Assembly (NCBI GenBank): GCA_965215165.1
Contig: CBDCCX010000006.1
Location: forward strand, 3,224,001-3,288,000
Source: JANQRZ01 sp965215165
GTDB lineage: Bacteria > Bacteroidota > Rhodothermia > Rhodothermales > JANQRZ01
Reading direction: 5' to 3'
DNA length: 64,000 nt
Positions 57,604 through 64,000 of this stretch are shown here, in pieces (within the stretch, counting starts at the first letter, position 1; the number at the start of each line of letters is the position of its first letter). The position numbers and the translations under genes are program-made. Below the pieces are notes generated by a model that worked only from the letters and a program-made list of their open reading frames with translations, made no database searches and was not told the DNA's origin.

Positions 57604-58657
57604 CGCCCCCGCCCCCGAGAACCACGGTGGCGTCGCCAACTACTGTAAGGCGATCCTGCCGCACTTCCGCACCGACGTGGAGGTGCTGCACCGCGGCTCG
57701 CGCCCCGGCGAGACCGGCGTGCCGGCCCAACTGAAACGCCTCGCGCAGGACACCGCCCGGCTCGTCCACACCCTGAAGCGCGGGCAGTACGACGTGGTCC
57801 ACCAGAACACCTCGTTCTACGGGCCGGGCATCGCCCGTGACGCGATCCTCGCCAACCGGGCGAAGGCCTCCGGGGCCAAGCTCCTCGTCCGCCTCCACGG
57901 CTGGGACTACGCCTTCGAGCCGGCCTTCAACAGCCGCCGCTTCGCCTGGGTCAAGCGGCAGTACTTCCACGCCGACGCCATCGCCGTCGACGCCGACGAG
58001 TACGAGCAGAAGATCCGCGCCTGGGGCTACACCGGGAAAATGTTTCGGGAGACGACGGTCGTAGACGACGACCTGCTCGCGCAGCGGCCCGAGATGGACA
58101 GCGAGCGCCCGCTGACGGTCCTCTTCCTGGCCCGCCTCGCCGAGGACAAGGGCGTGATCGAGGCGCTCGAGGCGACGCGGCTCGTGCAGCAGCGCCACCC
58201 CGACCTCCGCATCGTCGTGGCCGGCGAGGGGCCAGTGAAAGCGCGCGCCGAGGCGTGGGTGGCCGAGCGCGGGATGCCGAATGTCAGCTTCCCCGGCTAC
58301 GTCCGCGACGCCGACAAGGCCGCCGTCTTCGCCGGCTCCGACCTGTACCTCCTGCCGACGCTCCACGGCGAGGGCCTGCCGACCTCGATCCTGGAGGCGA
58401 TGGCCTTCGGCCTGCCGGTCATCACCCGGCCGATGGGCGGCATCCCGGACCACCTCCGCGACGGCGAGAACGGCTTCCTCACCACCGAGACCGACGCCGG
58501 GACCTTCGCCGGCTTCGTCACCCGGCTCGTCGAGGACGACGACCTCCGCCGGGCGCAGGGCGAACGCAACCGCACCGTGGCGCGCGAGCGCTACCTCGCC
58601 TCGACCGTCGCGGCCCGGCTCGAGACGGCCTACGCCACGCTCGCCGAGACCGACTAG
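57587..58657 (+). CDS. GT4-family glycosyltransferase
   Basis: 356 residues from ATG 57587 (MRVLLNAPAPENHGGVANYC), a GT-B fold. The N-terminal acceptor loop is GGVANYCKAILPHF. The C-terminal nucleotide-sugar domain carries LTVLFLARLAEDKGVIEALE, VVAGEGPVKAR and the E-x7-E motif (HGEGLPTSILEAMAFGLPVI), typical of retaining GT4 enzymes. It adds one sugar of the repeat unit. Its stop codon lies in the first unit of a 14-bp tandem duplication. Confidence 0.9.
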   Translation: MRVLLNAPAPENHGGVANYCKAILPHFRTDVEVLHRGSRPGETGVPAQLKRLAQDTARLVHTLKRGQYDVVHQNTSFYGPGIARDAILANRAKASGAKLLVRLHGWDYAFEPAFNSRRFAWVKRQYFHADAIAVDADEYEQKIRAWGYTGKMFRETTVVDDDLLAQRPEMDSERPLTVLFLARLAEDKGVIEALEATRLVQQRHPDLRIVVAGEGPVKARAEAWVAERGMPNVSFPGYVRDADKAAVFAGSDLYLLPTLHGEGLPTSILEAMAFGLPVITRPMGGIPDHLRDGENGFLTTETDAGTFAGFVTRLVEDDDLRRAQGERNRTVARERYLASTVAARLETAYATLAETD

Positions 58658-58670
58658 CCGAGACCGACTA
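58643..58670. repeat. 14-bp tandem duplication spanning the GT4 stop codon
   Basis: GCCGAGACCGACTA occurs at 58643-58656 and 58657-58670. The stop codon TAG (58655-58657) bridges the two units, and the second copy ends 3 bases before the next start codon. Confidence 0.9.
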
Positions 58671-58673
58671 GCC

Positions 58674-59882
58674 ATGCCGATGCTCTCCCAACACGAGGTC
58701 CAGGCGGCGCTCGACGCCGTCGCTGGTTACGCCGAGGCGCGCGGCTTCGCCGGGCCGGACCCCTACGACGTGCTCGCCTCGCCGCTGCCGCTGCGGGCGC
58801 TGCCGCCGGTCGTGTCGTTCGCGCTCACCCAGCTCCACAAGCGCAATCCGCTCAGCCTGCGGCGCGTGCTTCGGATTCCGCCAGTCGTGATGCCGAAGGG
58901 GATCGGCCTCTTCCTCAAGGCCTACGCGCTGCGGCACCAGCGCCCCGGCGGCCCGGACTATGGCGAGCAGATGGCAGGACTGTTCGACTGGATCGTCGAG
59001 CACAGCATCGAGACCGAGCAGGGCTGGTCGTGGGGCCTGCCGTTCGCCTACTCGTCGCTGACCAAGTTCCAGCCGCCCAACACGCCCTCGGCCGTCGTGA
59101 CCGCGTTCATCCACGACGGCGTCTGCGACTACCTCCAGGCGACGGGCGACGAGCGCGCGCGCGCCGTGATCGAGGCGGCGACGGCCTTCGTGGTCGGCGA
59201 GCTGCCCCGGACTGAGAGGGCGGCCGGGCTGTGCTTTAGCTACACCCCGATCCAGCGCGACGAGTGCTTCAACGCGAACGCCCTCATCGCCCGCCTCCTC
59301 GCCCGCAGCTACGCGCTCACCGGCGAGGAATCGCTGCGCGACCTCGCCCGGCAGAGCGTGGCCTACACCGTGGCGAAGCAGCAGTCCGAGGGGTTCTGGA
59401 ACTACCGCGTCAAAAGCGACGGCACCGAAAAACGCCAGATCGACTTCCACCAGGGCTTCATCCTCGATTCGCTGGTCGACTACCTCGCCGCCACCGGCGA
59501 CGACGACCCGGCCGTCCGCGCCGCCCTCGACCGGGGCGCGGCCTTCTACCGGACCGAGCAGTTCACCGACGAGGGCCGCAGCCTGTGGCGCTGGCCGAAG
59601 CCGTGGCCCGTCGACATCCACAACCAGGCGCAGGGCATCATCACGTTCTCCAAGCTCGGCGACCTCGACACCGCGACCCGCATCGCCGACTGGACGCTGC
59701 GCCACATGCGCGGGCCGGACGGCGCCTTCTACCACCGCGTGGGCCGCGTCATCGAGAACCGCGTCCGCCACATGCGCTGGGGCCAGGCGTGGATGACCCT
59801 CGCCCTCAGCCACCTCATGGTCGCCCTCGACGCCGCCGAACCGGCGCCCCACGCCCCGGCCAACCTGACCCCGACCCGATGA
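58674..59882 (+). CDS. six-hairpin (alpha/alpha toroid) glycosidase-like protein
   Basis: 402 residues from ATG 58674, mostly helical. Repeating aromatic motifs suggest an (alpha/alpha)6 barrel: SWGLPFAYSSLTKFQPPNTP, FWNYRVKSDGTEKRQIDFHQ, KPWPVDIHNQAQGIITFSKL and MRWGQAWMTLALSHLM. This resembles D-glucuronyl C5-epimerases, GH88/105-type hydrolases and related sugar-binding toroids, but I cannot assign one. Overlap with the deacetylase gene downstream (ATGA) suggests the two modify the same polymer. No signal peptide is seen, so it works in the cytoplasm or on lipid-linked units. Confidence 0.6.
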   Translation: MPMLSQHEVQAALDAVAGYAEARGFAGPDPYDVLASPLPLRALPPVVSFALTQLHKRNPLSLRRVLRIPPVVMPKGIGLFLKAYALRHQRPGGPDYGEQMAGLFDWIVEHSIETEQGWSWGLPFAYSSLTKFQPPNTPSAVVTAFIHDGVCDYLQATGDERARAVIEAATAFVVGELPRTERAAGLCFSYTPIQRDECFNANALIARLLARSYALTGEESLRDLARQSVAYTVAKQQSEGFWNYRVKSDGTEKRQIDFHQGFILDSLVDYLAATGDDDPAVRAALDRGAAFYRTEQFTDEGRSLWRWPKPWPVDIHNQAQGIITFSKLGDLDTATRIADWTLRHMRGPDGAFYHRVGRVIENRVRHMRWGQAWMTLALSHLMVALDAAEPAPHAPANLTPTR

Positions 59883-60694
59883 CTAGGGACTTCACCCTCG
59901 ACGCCTACGTCCAGTTTCTTCGGGCCGCCCAAGAGGCCGGATACGACCTGGTCTCGTTCGCCGACTACGTCCGCGACGCCCACCGCGCCGACCGCGTGGT
60001 CGTGCTCCGGCACGACGTGGACCGGCGGCCCGGCCGTGCGCTGGCAAAGGCCCGGCTCGAAGCCTCCGTCGGGGCCGAGGCGACCTACTTCTTCCGCATC
60101 GTCCCGGAGAGCTGGGACGAGGACACGATGCGCGCCATCGCCGGGCTGGGGCACGAGATCGGGTACCACTACGAAGACCTGACCCTCGCCCGAGGGGACC
60201 TCGCCCGCGCCGCCGACCTCTTCACCGAGCACCTGGCGCGCTTCCGCACCGTCTGGCCCGTCGAGACGATCTGCATGCACGGCAGCCCGCTCTCGCGCTG
60301 GGACAACCGCGCCCTCTTCGACCGGGTCGACTACCGCGAGCACGGCATCCTGGCCGAGCCGTACTTCGACCTCGACTTCGACCGCATCTTCTACCTCACC
60401 GACACCGGGCGGCGGTGGGACGGGGCCTCGGTCGGGGTCCGCGACAAGGTCGAGACCGCCTTCGAGCACTCGTTCCACACGACGTTCGAGATCGTCGAGG
60501 CGCTGCGGTCGGGCGACCTGCCGGCGCACGTCATGGTCAACACCCATCCTGAGCGCTGGCTCGACAGTCTCGGCGCGTGGACGCGGGAGCTGGGCGTGCA
60601 GCAGGCCAAGAACGCCGTCAAGTGGGGACTCGTCCGCCTCGGCCACGGCCGCACAGGTTCTGGCCGCACCGCCGCGCCCGCCGTCGGAGCCTGA
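59879..60694 (+). CDS. NodB-like polysaccharide deacetylase-family protein
   Basis: 271 residues. Motif 1 is LRHDVDRRPGRAL (about 41-53), with the catalytic and metal Asp residues. Motif 2 HEIGYHYED (about 90-98) provides the H-x3-H-like metal site. Motif 3 and onward comprise CMHGSPLSRWDN and NTHPERW. This fits the CE4 (NodB) carbohydrate esterase fold that removes acetyl groups from N-acetylated sugars. In this cluster it would deacetylate GlcNAc or diaminouronate residues. It starts by overlap with the preceding toroid gene and precedes the second sulfotransferase by 2 bases. Confidence 0.75.
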   Translation: MTRDFTLDAYVQFLRAAQEAGYDLVSFADYVRDAHRADRVVVLRHDVDRRPGRALAKARLEASVGAEATYFFRIVPESWDEDTMRAIAGLGHEIGYHYEDLTLARGDLARAADLFTEHLARFRTVWPVETICMHGSPLSRWDNRALFDRVDYREHGILAEPYFDLDFDRIFYLTDTGRRWDGASVGVRDKVETAFEHSFHTTFEIVEALRSGDLPAHVMVNTHPERWLDSLGAWTRELGVQQAKNAVKWGLVRLGHGRTGSGRTAAPAVGA

Positions 60695-60696
60695 TT

Positions 60697-61548
60697 ATGC
60701 GTGCTGTCCTCTCACCTCCGCCCGTTCCCGCTCCGACCCGTGTGGCGTCGGACCGGCTGATCGTGCTCTCGACGGGGCGCGCCGGGACCAACTATCTCCA
60801 GCGTCTGCTCGGCCGCGCCGACGGGGCACCCGACGTGCCGCACCAGCAGGCCGGGGCGCGGCTGCTCAACGTCGTCGGCACCGCAGCCTTCCAGCTCGGG
60901 CAGCCGGCGTTTGCTGAGCGGGCACTCCGCGCCGTGCGCGGTCCCGGCCGCTTCGCCTCGACGGCCGATCCGCTCCTGACGATGGCGCTGCTCCAGACGC
61001 TCCCCGCCGACGCCAGCGCGACGATCCTCCACCTCGTCCGCGACCCGCGCGACTTCGTGCGGTCGTTCCTGAGCTGGAAGCGGCAGTCGCTCAAGCGGAC
61101 CGTGCTCCACCACGCCGTCCCGCTGTGGCAGCCCAACCCGTTTCTGGCCGGCGATGCTGGCTTCGCCGAGAGCGTGCGGATGACCAAGTTCGAGCGCTTC
61201 GCCTGGGTGTGGGCTTACAAGAACCAGGCGATCATCGACCGCTTCGGCGACTGCCCCGGCTACCACCGCTTCCGGCTCGAAGACCTCACCGACGCCGAGC
61301 GCGGCCCGGCCGAAACCGGCCGGCTTCTCGCTGCTCTGGGCCTCGAACAGGACACCCTGGCCCAGCCCGAGGCGCGCGCGCGCGTCAACAAAAGCCGCGC
61401 CCTCTTCCCGGCGTGGCGCGACTGGACGCCTCGCCAGGCCGCCGTGCTGGACCGCCGGGCCGGGCCGCTGATGGAGAGGCTCGGCTACGGCGTCGAAGCC
61501 CAATGGCTTGATCTTTTGGCGTCACCGTCCGATGCCCACTCTAGCTAA
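60697..61548 (+). CDS. second sulfotransferase family protein
   Basis: 283 residues from ATG 60697. The 5'-phosphosulfate loop is LSTGRAGTNYLQRLL (about 24-38) and the 3'-phosphate motif ILHLVRDPRDFVRSFLSWKR is near 109-128. A later YHRFRLEDLTD matches the R-(Y/L)-EDL segment of the family. It differs in sequence from the sulfotransferase at 55279, so two positions may be sulfated. It is encoded 2 bases after the deacetylase. Confidence 0.82.
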   Translation: MRAVLSPPPVPAPTRVASDRLIVLSTGRAGTNYLQRLLGRADGAPDVPHQQAGARLLNVVGTAAFQLGQPAFAERALRAVRGPGRFASTADPLLTMALLQTLPADASATILHLVRDPRDFVRSFLSWKRQSLKRTVLHHAVPLWQPNPFLAGDAGFAESVRMTKFERFAWVWAYKNQAIIDRFGDCPGYHRFRLEDLTDAERGPAETGRLLAALGLEQDTLAQPEARARVNKSRALFPAWRDWTPRQAAVLDRRAGPLMERLGYGVEAQWLDLLASPSDAHSS

Positions 61549-61578
61549 CCCCGCTCCGCCGTCCCAACCCCCTCGCCC

Positions 61579-62676
61579 GTGCTCGACGCTGCCGCCGTTC
61601 TCGACCCCGTCCCCGTGCTCGCTCCGGTGCGCGCTTGCCCGGCGCTCAAGGTGCTCTTCGAGCTGGCCCACCCGAAGCACTTCCACCAGTTCCACAGCGT
61701 GGCCCGCGCCGGCGGCGACGCCTTCGAGACGACCTACCTCGCCAAGGAGAAAGACGTCACCGTGGACCTGGTGCGCGCCGCCGGGCTGCCCTATCTGCCC
61801 TACGGGCGGCACGGCAAGACGCTCGCCCAGAAAGCCGGGGCCGCCTTCAAAACCACCGCCGACCTCGACCGCGCCGCTCGGCAGGTCGGGGCCGAGCTGA
61901 TCGTGAGCCGGTCGTCGCCGTACGCGACGCTGATGGCGAAGCTGCGGGCGTACCGCTCGGTCGTGATGGTCGACAGCGAGGTGGTGCCGCTGATCAACCA
62001 CTTCGTCGGGCCGCTGGCGGACCTGGTGATCACGCCGTCGCACTTCCCGCGCACGTTCCCGCGCCACGTCCGCGTCGAGGGCGTCTTCGAGGAGTGCTAC
62101 CTCCACCCAGCCACGTTCCGGCCCGACGCCTCGGGCGTGGCGGCGGCCGGGCTGAGGGCGGACGAGCCGTTCAGCGTGGTCCGCTTCGTCGGGTGGACCG
62201 CCAACCACGACGTGGGCCAGGGCGGCTTCACCGAGGGCGACAAGGTCACCCTCGTCGAGCGGCTGGCGGCGCACGGCCAGGTCGTCATTTCCAGCGAGGC
62301 CCCGCTGCCGCCCGAGCTGGAGCGCTACCGGCTCACGCTGCCGCCCTCGGACCTGCACTCGCTGATCCACTACGCCAACCTCTACGTCGGCGACAGCCAG
62401 TCGATGGCGACCGAGGCGGCGCTGCTCGGCACACCGTCGGTGCGGTTCAACTCGTTCGTCGGGCCGGACGACATGATGAACTTCGTGGTGCTGGAGCGGG
62501 AGCACGACCTGCTGCGCAACGCCCGCTCCGCCGCCGAGGCCACCGAGATCGCCGAGGAGGCCCTGGTCGGCGAGTGGAAACCGACCTGGGAGGTGCGTCG
62601 CGACGCCTACTTCGCCGCCCGCCCGCCGCTGGCGCAGCAGCTCGCCGACGTGCTGCTCGACTTCGCCTCGGCTTAG
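61579..62676 (+). CDS. DUF354-family predicted glycosyltransferase
   Basis: 365 residues from GTG 61579. VLFELAHPKHFHQFHSVARA (about 30-49) is the DUF354 N-terminal motif; HVRVEGVFEECYLHP and GDSQSMATEAALLGTPSVRF (about 270-290, the E-rich donor-binding helix) are also characteristic. DUF354 has a GT-B fold, with similarity to UDP-GlcNAc 2-epimerase/glycosyltransferases. Its role in repeat-unit assembly is inferred from context. The stop codon TAG shares a base with the left end of a MITE-like element. A second DUF354 gene starts near 63860. Confidence 0.75.
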   Translation: MLDAAAVLDPVPVLAPVRACPALKVLFELAHPKHFHQFHSVARAGGDAFETTYLAKEKDVTVDLVRAAGLPYLPYGRHGKTLAQKAGAAFKTTADLDRAARQVGAELIVSRSSPYATLMAKLRAYRSVVMVDSEVVPLINHFVGPLADLVITPSHFPRTFPRHVRVEGVFEECYLHPATFRPDASGVAAAGLRADEPFSVVRFVGWTANHDVGQGGFTEGDKVTLVERLAAHGQVVISSEAPLPPELERYRLTLPPSDLHSLIHYANLYVGDSQSMATEAALLGTPSVRFNSFVGPDDMMNFVVLEREHDLLRNARSAAEATEIAEEALVGEWKPTWEVRRDAYFAARPPLAQQLADVLLDFASA

Positions 62677-62837
62677 GTCGTGTTGACAGTCAACGAGCAT
62701 TGGCGCTTCGGGTCGCTCTGGCCCGCTTCGGCGTTGTGCTCGTCGCCCGATGCTACGGCATCTGACTCCTCGCACGCCTGGAATCGGCCTCAGCCCGACC
62801 TCGAATCGCTCGGTCCATGCTAACTGTCAACACACCC
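62676..62837. mobile_element. 162-bp MITE-like element with TA target duplication
   Basis: The left end GGTCGTGTTGACAGT and the right end, read on the other strand as GGGTGTGTTGACAGT, agree at 13 of 15 positions. TA flanks each side (62674-62675 and 62838-62839). No coding capacity is present. It fills nearly the whole gap between the DUF354 and FemAB genes, and its left target site lies in the DUF354 stop codon, so insertion was at the very end of that gene. The ends differ from those of the element at 29975. Confidence 0.75.
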
Positions 62838-62844
62838 TAGCGCA

Positions 62845-63870
62845 ATGCGCCTCGTCACCGATCCCGGTCGGCTGGACCGCGCCGCGTGGCTGCGGTTCGT
62901 GGAGGCGCACCCGCACGGGACGGTCTTCCAGACGCCGCACCTCGCCGAGGTCCACGCCCGGACCGAGGTCTACGAGCCGGTGCTGACCGCCTTCGTCGAG
63001 CGCGGCGAGGTCGTGGGGCTGCTGCTCGGGTGCGTGCAGCGCGAGGCCGAGGGCGTCTACGGTACCCTCACCGCCCGCGCCGTGGCGTGGGGCGGGCCGC
63101 TCCTGGCCCCCGGCCACGACCACCTCGCGGCCGTACTGGTGCGCGCCCACGACACCCGCCTGGCGCGCCTCGGCGCGATCTATTCCCAGCTCCGCAACCT
63201 GTGGAACACCGACCCGCTCCGCGCCGGGCTGGAGGCGAGCGGCCATCGCTACGAGCCGCACCTCAACCTCCTCGTCGATCTGGAGCCGGGGCCGGAGGCC
63301 GTTTGGAAGCAGATGAAACGGTCGGGCCGCAAGGCCGTCCGCCGCGCCGAGCGGCTGGGCGTCACGGTGCGCGTGCTGCAGACGCCGGCCGAGTTCCGGC
63401 GCGCCGTGGCGCTCGTCGACAGGCTCTACACGCGCCTCGGGCTGCCGCTGCCGCCGCCGAGCTTTTTCGAGGCGCTGTGGGAGCGGCTCGTCCCGCCCGG
63501 CATCGTCCGCACGTTCGGAGCGTTCTGGGAAGACGAGCTGATCGGGACCCGCTTGGTGACGTGCTTCGGCCGCCGGGTCTACGACCTCTACGCGGCGTCG
63601 GTGCCGGCGCACTACGACAAGCGCCCGAACGACCTCCTGCCGTGGCGCATCATGGAGTGGGCGATGGCCGAGGGCTACGCGGTCTTCGACTGGGGCGGGG
63701 CGGGCAAGCCCGGCGTGCCCTACGGCGTGCGCGACTACAAGCTCAAGTTCGGCGGCCGGCTCGTCGAGCACGGGCGCTACGAGAAGGTGCTCCGGCCCCG
63801 GCTCTACCGGCTCGGCGCGGTCGGCCTCGCGGTGCGGCAGCAGGCGCTCCGCATCGCGCGTGCGGGCTGA
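62845..63870 (+). CDS. FemAB/GNAT-type peptidyl- or aminoacyltransferase-like protein
   Basis: 341 residues with two GNAT-like halves. HPHGTVFQTPHLAEVHARTE opens the first half, and WKQMKRSGRKAVRRAERLGV (about 152-171) is the conserved 'K..R...RRA.k.Gv' motif of FemAB-like (lipid II:glycine glycyltransferase-related) proteins. In the second half DLYAASVPAHYDKRPNDLLPWRIMEWA is followed by FDWGGAGKPG. Such proteins in exopolysaccharide clusters often attach acyl or amino-acid groups to sugars. Its start is 5 bases after the MITE target site, and it overlaps the next gene by 11 bases. Confidence 0.75.
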   Translation: MRLVTDPGRLDRAAWLRFVEAHPHGTVFQTPHLAEVHARTEVYEPVLTAFVERGEVVGLLLGCVQREAEGVYGTLTARAVAWGGPLLAPGHDHLAAVLVRAHDTRLARLGAIYSQLRNLWNTDPLRAGLEASGHRYEPHLNLLVDLEPGPEAVWKQMKRSGRKAVRRAERLGVTVRVLQTPAEFRRAVALVDRLYTRLGLPLPPPSFFEALWERLVPPGIVRTFGAFWEDELIGTRLVTCFGRRVYDLYAASVPAHYDKRPNDLLPWRIMEWAMAEGYAVFDWGGAGKPGVPYGVRDYKLKFGGRLVEHGRYEKVLRPRLYRLGAVGLAVRQQALRIARAG

Positions 63871-64000
63871 GCCGGTGCGCTACCTCGTCTACCTCGGCCA
63901 CCCGGCGCACGTCCACCTGCTCGCGCCCACCGTCGGCGCGCTCAAGGCGGCGGGGCACACGGTCGATCTGTTCTGCAAGACGAAGGACATGCTCGTCGAT
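63860..64000 (+). CDS. second DUF354-like protein, N-terminus (cut by window edge)
   Basis: From GTG 63860 (GTG 63875 is an alternative) the frame reads MRAEPVRYLVYLGHPAHVHL, then LAPTVGALKAAGHTVDLFCK and TKDML, running off the window after 47 residues. The GHPAHVHL...L..AGHTV...KTKDML pattern is the DUF354 N-terminus, parallel to the gene at 61579. It overlaps the FemAB-like gene, so the polysaccharide operon continues beyond the window. Confidence 0.75.
   Translation, partial: MRAEPVRYLVYLGHPAHVHLLAPTVGALKAAGHTVDLFCKTKDMLVD

Overview
The window comes from a high-GC, aerobic, probably marine member of the Bacteroidota/Rhodothermota (Rhodothermia-like) branch. The signs are secreted proteins ending in a type IX secretion (T9SS) sorting domain with the 'YPNPF' signature, a near-complete run of complex I genes, weak or absent Shine-Dalgarno sequences, and at least one promoter of the Bacteroidota type (TTTG - 20 nt - TAnnTTTG-like). 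No rRNA or CRISPR array is present. There is one tRNA, an initiator tRNA-fMet.

Layout. 1-4.0 kb: an ArsA-type ATPase cut by the left edge, an AT-rich island, a zinc-peptidase-like lipoprotein, a DUF892 ferritin-like protein, and an ECF sigma factor followed by a toast-rack protein. 4.1-7.2 kb: two subtilisin-family lipoprotein proteases plus the remnant of a third; the first has its signal peptide in another frame. 7.3-8.65 kb: purB. 8.8-18.9 kb: nuoA-B-C-D-E-F-G-H, interrupted by a Uma2 nuclease with a HicBA toxin-antitoxin pair (between E and F) and by a DUF4920 lipoprotein (between F and G). 18.9-23.4 kb: ettA, a DUF1440 protein, a GH39 glycosidase, then the wreck of a BrnTA module followed by a second decayed GH39 3' end. 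23.4-25.8 kb: a T9SS-exported subtilisin. 25.9-29.9 kb, minus strand: a compact DNA-repair set (Nei/Fpg glycosylase, ATP-dependent DNA ligase, DHH phosphoesterase) and a CPXCG zinc-ribbon protein. 30-35.5 kb: secreted T9SS cargo, including a LVIVD beta-propeller, an amine-oxidase-like pair and a choice-of-anchor V protein. 35.6-38.7 kb: a RuvC-like RNase H fold protein, serA and a DUF1015 protein. 38.9 kb: tRNA-fMet and a strong terminator. 39-45.3 kb: a Uup-type ABC-F protein and two more T9SS cargo proteins.

45.8-64 kb is one long plus-strand exopolysaccharide/O-antigen cluster. It begins with a Wzz/BY-kinase and an SLBB protein. The wbpA-wbpB-wbpD-wbpE pathway for a UDP-2,3-diamino-2,3-dideoxy-glucuronic acid follows, interrupted by a MNT-HEPN pair. 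Then come a Wzx flippase, a sulfotransferase, a Wzy polymerase, a GT4 glycosyltransferase, an alpha/alpha-toroid protein, a NodB-like deacetylase, a second sulfotransferase, two DUF354 proteins and a FemAB-like acyltransferase. The product is probably a sulfated, diaminouronate-containing polysaccharide.

The main structural theme is small mobile or addictive DNA lodged inside housekeeping operons. Three toxin-antitoxin-type modules (HicBA, BrnTA remnant, MNT-HEPN) sit between genes of core or biosynthetic clusters. There are two MITE-like elements of about 160 bp, two copies of a 28-bp perfect palindrome, other intergenic imperfect palindromes, and at least seven short (14-18 bp) tandem duplications at gene ends and spacers, three of which contain the stop codon of the upstream gene. 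All functional calls rest on reading motifs by eye; no database search was run.
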